A stretch of 64,000 nucleotides of DNA from Gammaproteobacteria bacterium HGW-Gammaproteobacteria-1. Its GTDB lineage: Bacteria; Pseudomonadota; Gammaproteobacteria; Thiohalomonadales; Thiohalomonadaceae. Below, one piece after another: positions 19,421-28,468 of this stretch. Both the position numbers and the translations under genes were made by a program. Each line of letters begins with the position of its first letter. The stretch's first letter is position 1. Under the pieces are notes generated by a model. It was not told the DNA's origin, made no database searches, and saw only the letters and a program-made list of their open reading frames with translations. The stretch is taken from assembly GCA_002840095.1 (NCBI GenBank), contig PGZL01000013.1, forward strand, positions 106,119-170,118, written 5' to 3'.

Positions 19421-20629
19421 CTAGCCGACGAGGTGGACGACTTCGCAGGCTTCGCCGACGTATTCGTTGACGACGACGATCTGCGCCTTGCGGAAGAAGT
19501 TGAACTCGGTGGCGCTGGCCCAGGTGTAGGCACCCATCATGCGGCCGACGACAAGGTCGCCCTCGTTCAGCTCGGGCAGCATGATGTCCTCGTCGATGAC
19601 GTCGATGCTGTCGCAGGTGGGGCCGGCCAGCACGCTGGGAAAACGCTCGCCGGCCCAGTCCAGGCAGTCCACCGGATACTTGGCGTGATCGAACATCTGG
19701 CCGCTGTAGGAACCGTACACGCCGTCGTCCAGGTAATACCACCAGCGGCCGTCGCGCAGGGCCTTGCCCATCACCGAGGACACGGCGGTGATCGCCGGGG
19801 CGGAGATGAAGCGGCCCGGCTCGGCGATGAGGCGCACGTCGGCCGGGATCTGCGCCAGCGCCTCGCGGATGGGACGGCAGAATTCGTTGATGGGCGGCAC
19901 GTCCTCGTTGTACTCCACCGGGAAGCCGCCGCCGATGTCGAGCACGGTGAGCGGCGGCAGGCCGGCTTCCTTGTTCCAGGCGATGATCGCGCCGCAGGCG
20001 TTGACCGCCTCGACATGCTTGCGCGGGTCCGCCGCTTGGGAGCCGACGTGGAAGGACAGGCCCTTGATGCGGATGCCGAGGTCGCGCGCCATGACCAGCA
20101 GTTCGCGCGCCGCGTCCGGGGTACAGCCGAACTTCTTCGACAGGTCCACCTTGGCGGCTGGGCTGCGGAAGGACACGCGCAGCAGCAGCTCCACCTGGTC
20201 GGCGTATTTTTCGAACTTGCGCAGCTCGTCCGGGTTGTCCACCACGAAGGTGGTGACGCCGAAATCGAGGGCATCGCGGATGTCGCGATCGCGCTTGATG
20301 GGATGGGTGTGGATGCAGCGTTGCGGGGCGACGCCGAGGTCGCGCACCAGGTCCACTTCGCCGCTGGTGGCGAGGTCGAACCAGGCATCTTCCTGCATCA
20401 GGGTGGTGACTACCGCGGGGTGCGGCAGGGGCTTGAGGGCATAGTGCAAATCGACGCCGGGCAGGGCCGCGGCAAGGGCACGGTATTGTCGTCGCACCGC
20501 TTCGCAGTCGAGGATCAGCAGCGGGGCGCCGTGTATGGCGACCAGGCGGCGGATGCGTTCGGCTTCGGGGGGTTCGTCGGCTTTGTCGCCGGAAACGATG
20601 GACGCGGCTTCACACAGGGCATCGACCAT
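19421..20629 (-). CDS. Lysine/ornithine decarboxylase, fold-type III PLP enzyme
   Basis: A 402-aa alanine-racemase-fold decarboxylase making cadaverine or putrescine. The PLP lysine is K66 in LHYALKPLP. HVGSQ, the glycine loop DIGGGFPVEYN and EPGRF (phosphate binding) follow in order. The active-site cysteine is C339 in GPTCDSIDVI. I start at ATG 20629 because AGGAGGT is 6 bp before it; ATG 20635 abuts that sequence. A sigma70 promoter at 20839-20866 implies a ~200-nt leader. The choice between lysine and ornithine cannot be made by eye. Confidence 0.92.
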   Translation of the reverse strand: MVDALCEAASIVSGDKADEPPEAERIRRLVAIHGAPLLILDCEAVRRQYRALAAALPGVDLHYALKPLPHPAVVTTLMQEDAWFDLATSGEVDLVRDLGVAPQRCIHTHPIKRDRDIRDALDFGVTTFVVDNPDELRKFEKYADQVELLLRVSFRSPAAKVDLSKKFGCTPDAARELLVMARDLGIRIKGLSFHVGSQAADPRKHVEAVNACGAIIAWNKEAGLPPLTVLDIGGGFPVEYNEDVPPINEFCRPIREALAQIPADVRLIAEPGRFISAPAITAVSSVMGKALRDGRWWYYLDDGVYGSYSGQMFDHAKYPVDCLDWAGERFPSVLAGPTCDSIDVIDEDIMLPELNEGDLVVGRMMGAYTWASATEFNFFRKAQIVVVNEYVGEACEVVHLVG

Positions 20630-20838
20630 GGTCATACCTCCTGGCCGGGCCTCCGCTCCTCTTCTCAAGGGTGGGCGAGACACGACCGACACTGAGCTAA
20701 CAAGAGATCTGAATTTGAGCGGCGCCCCACCGTTGCCGGCCAGCGCTCTCTGAATCAGGACAAATTCATTCTCTTTGGATAGATTCTCATGCCGTTTCGG
20801 TCGTGCCGTGAGCGGGCTACCCTCAAGAAGTGGGCAGT

Positions 20839-20866
20839 ATTCTAGAACAATCGTCCTGCTGATCAA
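20839..20866 (-). promoter_or_regulatory. Sigma70-type promoter of the decarboxylase gene
   Basis: On the minus strand TTGATC (20866-20861), a 16-bp spacer and TAGAAT (20844-20839) make a good -35/-10 pair. Transcription would begin near 20832. The ~200 nt between there and the start codon contain no good ORF and may be a regulatory leader; the rest of this 288-bp gap shows nothing I recognise. Confidence 0.6.
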
Positions 20867-20917
20867 GTGTTTTTTTCACCCCGGCCGAACCGCCGAAGCC
20901 CTTGGTGGCAAAGGCAT

Positions 20918-21526
20918 TTATCGCTGCCGCCACCAGCCCGCCGCCATGGCGGCGACGGCCCCGGTGAAGGCCAGCCCCGTATCGCGCTGCGCATCCCAGA
21001 TGTCGCCCTGGGTACCGAGGTAGGCAGCGCCCAGCTCGGGGCTGACTATCATCGCCACCGCCGCCTCCAGTACTTCATAAAATCCGCTGAATCCGAGCAC
21101 CACGATGATCGCCAGAAAATACGACCAGCCCACCCGTACCTTGGCGGCGCGCAGCAGCACCTCGCGGAACGGCCAGGCGATGAGCAGGCCGAAGGAGAAG
21201 TGGACGATGCGATCGTAATGGTTGCGCGTCAGGCCGAAGGCGTCCTGCAGCCAGAATCCCAGCGGCGTCTCGGCATAGGTGTAATGGGCGCCGACGAGAT
21301 GCAGGCTTAGAAACACCGTGAACAGGGCGTAGGAGGTGTTGGAAAAGGGAAAGCGGCGATAGGTCGCCAGCAACAGTGCGCCGTAAATGAAGACCAGCAG
21401 ATTCTCCAGCAGCCAGTCAAAGCGGTTGAACGGTTCGAAGGCGGTTAGCAACCAGAGAAAGGTGAGCCACGCCAGCATGGCCTGCAAGGGCCGGTTGCGA
21501 CGGAACGGGAGGCGTGGGTCATTCAC
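20918..21526 (-). CDS. YjdF-type DUF2238 inner-membrane protein
   Basis: A 202-aa integral membrane protein with about six helices. The family motifs HLVGAHYTYAE (~76-86) and NHYDRIVHFSFGLL (~102-115) and the C-terminal GTQGDIWDAQRDTG are all visible. The function is unknown; homologues include E. coli YjdF. It begins at GTG 21526 and overlaps the end of the phosphoribulokinase gene by 8 bp, so it is probably translationally coupled to it. Confidence 0.88.
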   Translation of the reverse strand: MNDPRLPFRRNRPLQAMLAWLTFLWLLTAFEPFNRFDWLLENLLVFIYGALLLATYRRFPFSNTSYALFTVFLSLHLVGAHYTYAETPLGFWLQDAFGLTRNHYDRIVHFSFGLLIAWPFREVLLRAAKVRVGWSYFLAIIVVLGFSGFYEVLEAAVAMIVSPELGAAYLGTQGDIWDAQRDTGLAFTGAVAAMAAGWWRQR

Positions 21527-22475
21527 CGCTGCGTTGGCGCTCCAGGAGTTCCTGCACCAGGGGCGCGCAGATCACGCCGATGGCGTGGCCCATGTGGCCG
21601 CCTGGCACCACCAGGGTGTTGGGACGCGACATGAAGGCATTGGGCAGGCGGCGCTGGAGATCGGGGAAGTCATAGCGCCTGGGTTCGCGGAAGCGGATCA
21701 CCACCATGCTCTCCGCCGGGGTGGGGATGTCGCGGGCGATGAAGGGGTTGGAGGTGTCCACCAGCGGCACGCGCTGGAAGTTGATGTCGGTGAGGGAAAA
21801 CTGCGGCGTGATGTAACGGAGATAGTCCGGCAGGCGGCGCAGGATGGTGGCGGTCACCGCCTCGGCCGAGCAGCCCTTGACGGCGCAGTCGCGGTGGATC
21901 TTCTGGATCCACTCCAGGTTGATGCTGGGCACCACGCCGATGAGCAGGTCCACCCAGCGCGCCACGTCGATGCCGCGATCGCCGCGTTCGCGCTGCTGCT
22001 GGCGCAGCTTCATCACCAAGGGGTTGTGCGAGGGACTCATCTCGCGCCGGCTCCAGGTGGACTCGATGCAGGCGCCGTGCAGCCCTTCATAGAACAGCAG
22101 GTCCGAACCGGGAGAGATTTCCCGCCAGGGGGTGAAGCTGCCCTCCTCGCCGCCGTGCCGTTCGGCCGCGTCGCGGTTGCCGAGATAATGGCGATAGAGG
22201 CCGCCGCCGGTGCGGGAGTATTCCTGGAACAGCCCTTCCAGGCGCTCGAACAGGTTGGCCTCGGGGCCGAAATGGCTGATGGGGCGACCCGCCGCCGCCG
22301 CGGCAGCGACCGCCGCCTTCATGCCGGCGCGGTCGTAACGACGGAAACTGTCGCCGTCGACGAAAAACGCGTTCATGCCTTCGCGCCGGAATATCTCGGC
22401 AAAGGCCTGTTTGACCGTGGTGGTGCCGGCACCGGAAGAACCGGTCACGGCGACGATGGGATGGCGGACCGACAT
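21519..22475 (-). CDS. prk: Phosphoribulokinase (Calvin cycle)
   Basis: A 318-aa kinase that converts ribulose 5-phosphate and ATP to ribulose 1,5-bisphosphate, the CO2 acceptor. The P-loop GSSGAGTTT is at residues 12-20, the substrate-binding FFVDGDSFRRYDR at ~37-49, and the catalytic/Walker B region LLFYEGLHGA at ~125-134. The size fits class I proteobacterial PRK. It lies with yjdF rather than with RubisCO genes. With fbp at 38.8 kb it supports autotrophy. Confidence 0.95.
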   Translation of the reverse strand: MSVRHPIVAVTGSSGAGTTTVKQAFAEIFRREGMNAFFVDGDSFRRYDRAGMKAAVAAAAAAGRPISHFGPEANLFERLEGLFQEYSRTGGGLYRHYLGNRDAAERHGGEEGSFTPWREISPGSDLLFYEGLHGACIESTWSRREMSPSHNPLVMKLRQQQRERGDRGIDVARWVDLLIGVVPSINLEWIQKIHRDCAVKGCSAEAVTATILRRLPDYLRYITPQFSLTDINFQRVPLVDTSNPFIARDIPTPAESMVVIRFREPRRYDFPDLQRRLPNAFMSRPNTLVVPGGHMGHAIGVICAPLVQELLERQRSGE

Positions 22476-22594
22476 GGGCAGCGCTCGCTTGGCGTGAGCG
22501 CACTACTTTAGCCCCAAGCGGCCGCCCTGCCTATGCCCCCGGCACAGCAGGGCCCCGATGGCAGGAAAACCAATGGTTGAAGAGCGGACGTTGT

Positions 22595-22870
22595 TCAGGC
22601 GTAAACGTCGAGCAGGGTGCCGCTGGTGCTGTCGGCGCTGGTGAGGCGATCGGCGCGGACGACGTCGCGTTGCAGATCACCCACCTCGCGCTGCAGGTCA
22701 CCGTTCTCCGCCGCCAGCCGGCGCTGTTCGGCGCGCAGGTCACGGTTCTCTCCCTGTAACTGCGAGTTCTGCTGCACCAGGGCGCCGTTTTCCGTGCGCA
22801 GCTGCTGCTCGCGCAGGGCGCTGCCCGACGCGGTGGCGGTTGCCGTGGAAGTGATGGAAGTGTCGATCAT
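22595..22870 (-). CDS. Small FlxA-like coiled-coil protein
   Basis: A 91-aa polar protein with no membrane segment. After a Thr/Ser/Ala-rich start (MIDTSITSTATATASGSAL), residues ~20-75 form a continuous predicted coiled coil rich in Gln, Asn, Glu, Arg and Leu (REQQLRTENGALVQQNSQL onward). The last 15 residues are flexible. The start at ATG 22870 excludes an implausible upstream extension that overlaps the MoxR gene. Function unknown. It diverges from moxR, with about 126 bp between the two starts. Confidence 0.65.
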   Translation of the reverse strand: MIDTSITSTATATASGSALREQQLRTENGALVQQNSQLQGENRDLRAEQRRLAAENGDLQREVGDLQRDVVRADRLTSADSTSGTLLDVYA

Positions 22871-22996
22871 CCCGCATACCCCCGGAACTGGCCCGGTTAT
22901 ACCGTAATAATAGTCAGCCTTATGCGGCCGTGCCAGCGAGCGGGGGCCGCCCGACGGCGGTATAGTTAACCGATACCACGAAAGAAAAGTACTCCC

Positions 22997-23911
22997 ATGC
23001 ACACCATACTGAATCAGGTTGTCGCCCAGGCCGGGCAGGTCATCGTCGGCAAGGAGCACCCCATCCGTCTTGCCCTCGCCTGCCTGCTGGCGCGGGGCCA
23101 TCTGCTCATCGAGGATCTGCCCGGCGTCGGCAAGACCACCCTGGCCCACGTTCTCGCCACCACCCTGGGCCTGCGCTTCAACCGTATCCAGTTCACCTCC
23201 GATCTGCTGCCGGCGGATATCCTCGGCGTCGCCGTCTATGAGCGCGAATCCGGCGAATTCCGCTTTCATCCCGGGCCGATCTTCGCCCAGCTGATCCTGG
23301 CCGACGAGGTCAATCGCGCCACGCCCAAGACCCAGAGCGCCCTGTTGGAGGCCATGGAGGAACACCAGGTCACCAGCGAAGGGGAAACCCGGCCCCTGCC
23401 GGAGCCCTTCTTCGTCATCGCCACCCAGAATCCCGCCAACCAGATCGGCACCTTCCCCCTGCCGGAGTCCCAGCTCGACCGCTTCCTGATGCGCATCGAA
23501 CTGGGCTACCCGGACGCACGGGCGGAGCGCTCCCTCCTCGCCGGGCGTGACCGGCGCGAGCTCCTGACCGAGCTGCGCCCGGTGATGAGCCCGGAACAGC
23601 TGGTGCAGGCCCAGACCCAGGCGCGCAACGTGACGGTCAGCCCGGCGCTGCTCGACTATGTGCAGGCCCTGCTGGAATATTCCCGCCGCTCGCCCCATTT
23701 CCTCACCGGCCTGTCGCCGCGCGCCGGGCTCGCGCTGTTGGCCGGGGCGCGCGCCTGGGCCCTGCTGTCCGGGCGCGACTACGCCCTGCCCGAAGACGTG
23801 CAGGCGGTACTGCCCCAGGTGGTCGGCCATCGCCTGCAGCAGGTGCAGGCCGACGGCGCGCGGGGCAGCGTGGCCCTGGCGGCGTGGTTCGACGAGGTGG
23901 CCGTTCCCTAG
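22997..23911 (+). CDS. MoxR-family AAA+ ATPase
   Basis: A 304-aa AAA+ chaperone-like ATPase. Walker A GVGKTT is at residues 43-48, Walker B LILADEVNRATPKTQSALLEAMEE around 100-123, and sensor-1 IATQNPANQIGTFPLPESQLDRF around 137-160. It is first of three overlapping or tightly spaced genes (MoxR, DUF58, TgpA transglutaminase), a widespread module thought to mature or protect envelope proteins. Start ATG 22997 after AAAGAAAAG; a tatagttaac element upstream may be the -10. Confidence 0.93.
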   Translation: MHTILNQVVAQAGQVIVGKEHPIRLALACLLARGHLLIEDLPGVGKTTLAHVLATTLGLRFNRIQFTSDLLPADILGVAVYERESGEFRFHPGPIFAQLILADEVNRATPKTQSALLEAMEEHQVTSEGETRPLPEPFFVIATQNPANQIGTFPLPESQLDRFLMRIELGYPDARAERSLLAGRDRRELLTELRPVMSPEQLVQAQTQARNVTVSPALLDYVQALLEYSRRSPHFLTGLSPRAGLALLAGARAWALLSGRDYALPEDVQAVLPQVVGHRLQQVQADGARGSVALAAWFDEVAVP

Positions 23912-23930
23912 GCCGCCGGAGCCCAGCACC

Positions 23931-24893
23931 GTGGCCGCCCCGCTCACCCTGCGCCAGCGCTTCAGCCTCGCCCGCTTCCTGCGCGGCATCGGCCCGGAGT
24001 CCGGCCCGGTGCTGCTGGATCGCCGCCGGGTCTACATCCTGCCCACACGGCAGGGGCTGCTGCTGGGCGGCGTACTCGTCGCCATCCTGCTCGGTGCCAT
24101 CAACTACGACAACGCCCTGGCCTACGCCCTGGTGTTTCTCCTCGCCGGGCTGGGCGTGGTTTCCATCCTGCACACCTGGCGCAACCTGTTGGGCCTGCGC
24201 GTGGAGGCCGGACGCTGCCAGGCCGTATTTGCCGGCGAGCAGGCCCGCTTCGTCATTGGCCTGCACAATGACACCGACGAGGCACGCCCGGCGGTGGCCC
24301 TGACGGCACCGGATGGCATGGAAACGGTATCGGATGTGGCAGCGGGACTGCGCTGGGTGGAACTGCTGCGCCCCGCACCGCAGCGCGGCCGTCTCCGGGC
24401 GGGGCGCTTTACCCTGGCAACGCGCTTCCCGCTGGGCCTGTTCCGCGCCTGGTCCCCCCTCGAGCTGGCCATGGACTGCCTGGTCTATCCGGCGCCGGCG
24501 CCACAACGCGGCCTGCCGCCGGCCCAGCCCGGTACGGAAGGCAGCGGCGGCGACGGGGGCCAGGGCCACGACGACTTCGCGGCGCTGCGCCCCTATCATG
24601 CGGGCGACTCCCTGGGCCACGTGCACTGGAAGGCCCTGGCGCGGGAACAGGGCATGCACACCAAGCTGTTTACCGGCGAACAGGCGCAGGAACTGTGGCT
24701 GGCCTGGGAGCTGCTGCCGGGACTCCCGGTGGAGGACCGGCTGGCGCGGCTGTGCCGCTGGGTGCTGGAAGCGGATGCGGCCGGATTGGCCTATGGCCTG
24801 CGCCTGCCGGACCGGAGCATCGCCCCGGCCTTCGGCCCGGCCCAGCGCCGCCGCTGCCTCGAGGCCCTGGCCTTGTACGGAGAGAAGCCGTGA
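23931..24893 (+). CDS. DUF58-domain membrane protein of the MoxR module
   Basis: A 320-aa protein starting at GTG 23931 (VAAPLTLRQRFSLARFL). Two transmembrane helices follow (~42-60 and ~66-84), then a cytoplasmic or periplasmic beta region. The DUF58 signature is near residue 215-235 (DDFAALRPYHAGDSLGHVHW, then KALAREQG). The family is related to von Willebrand-type domains and always travels with MoxR ATPases. It starts 19 bp after moxR; its TGA overlaps the next GTG by 3 bases (GTGA). Confidence 0.88.
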   Translation: MAAPLTLRQRFSLARFLRGIGPESGPVLLDRRRVYILPTRQGLLLGGVLVAILLGAINYDNALAYALVFLLAGLGVVSILHTWRNLLGLRVEAGRCQAVFAGEQARFVIGLHNDTDEARPAVALTAPDGMETVSDVAAGLRWVELLRPAPQRGRLRAGRFTLATRFPLGLFRAWSPLELAMDCLVYPAPAPQRGLPPAQPGTEGSGGDGGQGHDDFAALRPYHAGDSLGHVHWKALAREQGMHTKLFTGEQAQELWLAWELLPGLPVEDRLARLCRWVLEADAAGLAYGLRLPDRSIAPAFGPAQRRRCLEALALYGEKP

Positions 24894-26863
24894 CCCCGCC
24901 CCGCCACGGCCGTCTCTGGCTGCTGGGTGCGCTGGCGGCGGTGCTGTTGCCGCAACTGCTGCGCCTGCCGCCCTGGTTCAGCCCCTACTGCGTCGCCCTC
25001 CTGGGCTGGCGGTTGGCCATCGACCTGCGCGGCTGGCCCCTGCCCGGGCGGGGGTTGCGCCTGCTGCTGACCGCCGGCGGTGTGGGCGCGGTCCTGCTGG
25101 GCTACCGCACCCTGTTCGGCCCCGACGCCGGCCTTGCCCTGCTCAGCGTGATGCTCTGCCTCAAGCTGCTGGAGTTGCGCACCCTGCGCGACGCCATGCT
25201 GGTGGTCTTCATGGGCTATTTCCTGGTGGCCGGCGGCTTCCTGGTCGATCAATCCATCTTCGTGGGCACCTATCTGCTGCTCACCGTGTTGCTGCTCACG
25301 GCGGCGCTCATGGCGCTCAACCACCCTGCCGGAACGGCGGACAATACCCGTTTCTATCTGCGCCGCGCCGGCATGCTGCTGGCACAGTCCCTGCCCATCA
25401 TGGTGCTGCTGTTCGTGCTGTTCCCGCGCCTGCCCGGGCCGCTGTGGGGCATGCCGAAAAGCCCCTCCAGCGCCAGCACCGGCATCTCCGATCACATGAC
25501 CCTGGGCAACATCACCGACCTGTCCGACTCGCAGGCCGTCGCCTTCCGCGTGCAGTTCGACGGCCCGGTGCCGCCGGCGAGCCAGCTGTACTGGCGCGGC
25601 CCGGTGCTGTGGACCACCGACGGGCGACGCTGGGACCCCATACAGCGGGATGCGTCGCCGTCCTGGTTCAGAAAGCCGGCGGAGCATGAGCCGCTTGCCG
25701 AGGCCATACGCTATACGTTGACCCTGGAACCGCATGACGAGGGTTGGCTGTTCGCCCTGGACCTGCCGGCCACCGTACCCGCCAAGACCTTTCTCACCGG
25801 CGATTTCCAGCTGTTGCTGCGGCGCAAGGCCACCACCCGGCAGCGATTCGAACTGTCGGCGCACACGGTTTACCGCACCGGCACCCTGGCAGAGGCACAG
25901 CGGCGGCTTGGGCTGCAATTGCCGCCGGCAAGCAATCCGCGCAGCCGCGACCTCGCGCGGAGCTGGTCTGCGCTGGCGCCGGAGACGATCGTCCGCACCG
26001 CCCTGGCCCTGTTCCGCGACCAGCCGTTCTGGTACACGCGGCAGCCGCCGCCCCTGGGCGACGATGCCATCGACCAATTCCTGTTCGACAGCCGGCGCGG
26101 TTTCTGCGAACACTATGCCGCGGCCTTCGTCACCCTGATGCGCGGCGCCGGCATCCCCGCGCGGGTGGTCACCGGCTATCAGGGCGGCGAGAGCAATCCG
26201 CTGGCCGACTACCTCATCGTGCGCCAGTCCAGCGCCCATGCCTGGGCTGAAGTGTGGCTGCAGGATCAGGGCTGGGTGCGGGTCGATCCCACGGCGGTTA
26301 TCCCGGCGGAACGGGTGGAGGCGGACACCGACGTCCAGCGCTTTCGCTCCACCGCCGCGCCCCTGCTCGACATCGACATCGCCTGGCTGGCGCGCGCCAC
26401 CGCCCGGCTGCGCTACGGCTGGGATGCGCTGAACAATGCCTGGAACCAGTGGGTGTTGGGCTACAACGATCAGCGCCAGAAGGAACTGCTGCAAAAGCTC
26501 GGGCTGGACCGCTTCGGCTGGCAGGGTGCCGTGGCCATCATGGCCGTCGCCACCGCCCTGGTGCTGGCGGGCGTGGCATTGCAGCTGGCTCTGCGCGGAC
26601 GGGGCCGGCCGGATCCCGTGGTGCGGACTTACCAGCGCTATTGCCACCGCCTGGAGCGGGTGGGCCTGGGCCGCGCGCCCCAGGAAGGTCCATGGCACTT
26701 CGCCCGCCGCGCAGCGGCGGCGCGACCGGACCTGGCGCCGGCCATCGACGAAATCACCGCGCTCTACATCGGCCTGCGCTATGGGACCGCCGCGCCGGCG
26801 ACGCTGCCGCGGCTGCACGCGGCGGTGGCGAAGTTCCGGCCCGGACGCTCAGGGCGGACCTAG
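24890..26863 (+). CDS. TgpA-type membrane transglutaminase-like protein
   Basis: A 657-aa protein starting at GTG 24890 by overlap with the preceding stop. The first ~170 residues are about six membrane helices and a final helix is at ~555-580. Between them lies a periplasmic papain-fold transglutaminase-like domain. Its triad is visible: C406 in GFCEHYAAAF, H450 in SSAHAWAEV and D466 in WVRVDPT. The family (P. aeruginosa TgpA) is periplasmic and often essential, and acts with MoxR-DUF58. The cytoplasmic C-terminal DUF4129-like tail is present. Confidence 0.92.
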   Translation: MTPPRHGRLWLLGALAAVLLPQLLRLPPWFSPYCVALLGWRLAIDLRGWPLPGRGLRLLLTAGGVGAVLLGYRTLFGPDAGLALLSVMLCLKLLELRTLRDAMLVVFMGYFLVAGGFLVDQSIFVGTYLLLTVLLLTAALMALNHPAGTADNTRFYLRRAGMLLAQSLPIMVLLFVLFPRLPGPLWGMPKSPSSASTGISDHMTLGNITDLSDSQAVAFRVQFDGPVPPASQLYWRGPVLWTTDGRRWDPIQRDASPSWFRKPAEHEPLAEAIRYTLTLEPHDEGWLFALDLPATVPAKTFLTGDFQLLLRRKATTRQRFELSAHTVYRTGTLAEAQRRLGLQLPPASNPRSRDLARSWSALAPETIVRTALALFRDQPFWYTRQPPPLGDDAIDQFLFDSRRGFCEHYAAAFVTLMRGAGIPARVVTGYQGGESNPLADYLIVRQSSAHAWAEVWLQDQGWVRVDPTAVIPAERVEADTDVQRFRSTAAPLLDIDIAWLARATARLRYGWDALNNAWNQWVLGYNDQRQKELLQKLGLDRFGWQGAVAIMAVATALVLAGVALQLALRGRGRPDPVVRTYQRYCHRLERVGLGRAPQEGPWHFARRAAAARPDLAPAIDEITALYIGLRYGTAAPATLPRLHAAVAKFRPGRSGRT

Positions 26864-26867
26864 CCGC

Positions 26868-28436
26868 TCAGCCGACGCTGCGCTGGCGCAGCTTGCGGGC
26901 GTACATCTCGTCATCGGCATAGCGCAGCAGCTGGCGGACGTCGGTGCCGTCATCGGGATAGGTGGCAACGCCGACGCTGGCCTGGAGGTGGACCTCGGTA
27001 TCCTGCAAGCGGAAGGATCGTGTAAAGGCTTCCTCGATCTTGCGCACCACCCGCGCCGGCTCCTCGGGCTTGCAGTCCTCCAGCACGGCCACGAACTCGT
27101 CCCCGCCGAGGCGTCCCAGGGTATCGCTTTCGCGCACGCACTCCTGCAACCGCTGGGCGGCCATGCACAGCAGCGCGTCGCCGCCCTCGTGGCCGAAGGT
27201 GTCGTTAATCATTTTGAACTTGTCGAGGTCGATGAACAGCAGCGCCAGGGTCATTTCCTGACGGTAGGCCCGTTGCTGGGCATGGTGCAGGCGATCCTGC
27301 AACAGGTTGCGGTTGGGCAGCCCGGTGAGGCTGTCGTAATTGGCCAGCTGAAACAGCCGGTCGGCTTCGACCAGCCTTTGCAGCTCGTGCTGGTGATGGA
27401 TCCGCGCATAGCCGAGCAGGAGCATGAACGACAACATGGAGCCCAGCAGGGCGAGGCCGAGCAGGGGCCGGTTCAAATCCGACCACTCCAGCTGCTGCTC
27501 CACCTGCAACACAAAAGGCTGCCCCGGATCGTCCAGGGTGCGGGTGTAGGTAAAGCGGGGGAACAGCCAGGACTCAACCATCCCTGCGGGCTCGCCCACG
27601 CGCTCCGCCAGCAGCCCCTGCTGATCCCCGGGCGCAAAGTCGACGTGATGCAGACGCAGGCTGCGGCCGGTGCGACGTATATCGGCGGGCAGCAGGCTGG
27701 CGGCCTTGATGACCAGCAGTCCGTAACGCAGGCCGGAGTTGCCGTTGGTGTGCAACACCGCGCTGTGCATCATGTAGGCCCGTTCGCCTTCGATCAACAC
27801 GAATGGATGGGACGCCACCGGCTGGCGCAGGCGTTCCGATGCGGCCAGTGCGCGACGAAAAAAATCGTTGGAGCCTATATCCAGTCCCAGGATCTCCTGC
27901 GACTCCTGCGGTTGCGGTCGCATGAACACAATGGGGTAGTAATACGGACTGTCCGTCAGGGGAACCCAGGTCCTGCGGGTCACGAAATCAAAAGCCTTTA
28001 CCTGGAAATCGGTGCTGCCCGCCTGACGCTGTTCGGCGACAAAGCCCTCCAGTTGATGGCGCGGCACCTGCATCGCGATTTCGAGCATGTAGATAAACGG
28101 GTAACGCCGCAGCATCTGTTCGGCGTAAAAATTGACGCGGTCTTTTTCGTGCCGGGGGTCGTCGCTGCTGGCGAGCAGGGCGGTGAAACCGTCCAGTACG
28201 GTGGTGCTGGTCTCGATGCGGTTGCTGACGTAGTCGAAAAGGTCGTTGCCCTGCTCCTGAAAACGGGCCTGGGCCCGCGCCAGATCAAAGGCGATGATCG
28301 CCGCGCACAGGATGGCTGTGAGCGCCAGCCAGAGGACACCGATACGGAGGTACATACCGTATCGGCCGAGTTTTCCCGCTTCCTCTTCCATCCGGGCTGC
28401 ACCTCCCACACACCGACGCACCACTTCAGTTTTCAC
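26868..28436 (-). CDS. Membrane diguanylate cyclase with a CHASE-like sensor
   Basis: A 522-aa protein that makes c-di-GMP from GTP. It has a first transmembrane helix (~30-50), a ~270-residue periplasmic CHASE-type sensor and a second helix (~325-347). A C-terminal GGDEF domain follows, with the intact GGDEF motif at ~444-448 and the DxD region LLFIDLDKFKMIND. No EAL domain. The I-site RxxD (RESD at ~436-439) is present, suggesting product inhibition. An alternative start is at Met16. It converges on the tgpA-like gene with 4 bp between stops. Confidence 0.92.
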   Translation of the reverse strand: MKTEVVRRCVGGAARMEEEAGKLGRYGMYLRIGVLWLALTAILCAAIIAFDLARAQARFQEQGNDLFDYVSNRIETSTTVLDGFTALLASSDDPRHEKDRVNFYAEQMLRRYPFIYMLEIAMQVPRHQLEGFVAEQRQAGSTDFQVKAFDFVTRRTWVPLTDSPYYYPIVFMRPQPQESQEILGLDIGSNDFFRRALAASERLRQPVASHPFVLIEGERAYMMHSAVLHTNGNSGLRYGLLVIKAASLLPADIRRTGRSLRLHHVDFAPGDQQGLLAERVGEPAGMVESWLFPRFTYTRTLDDPGQPFVLQVEQQLEWSDLNRPLLGLALLGSMLSFMLLLGYARIHHQHELQRLVEADRLFQLANYDSLTGLPNRNLLQDRLHHAQQRAYRQEMTLALLFIDLDKFKMINDTFGHEGGDALLCMAAQRLQECVRESDTLGRLGGDEFVAVLEDCKPEEPARVVRKIEEAFTRSFRLQDTEVHLQASVGVATYPDDGTDVRQLLRYADDEMYARKLRQRSVG

Positions 28437-28468
28437 CCTAGCAGACGGGCGACAGGGGCACAGGAGGG

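Noticed and set aside
20630..20866. In-frame N-terminal extension of the decarboxylase
   Set aside because: The -10 and -35 elements lie inside it and the SD sequence at 20636-20642 fixes the start at 20629.
22871..23989. Minus-strand extension of the coiled-coil gene through moxR
   Set aside because: Antisense to an intact MoxR ATPase; the coiled-coil gene has its own start at 22870.
24791..26818. A 675-codon frame antisense to the TgpA-like gene
   Set aside because: His/Gln/Arg-rich composition typical of antisense frames; the plus-strand gene has a full catalytic triad.
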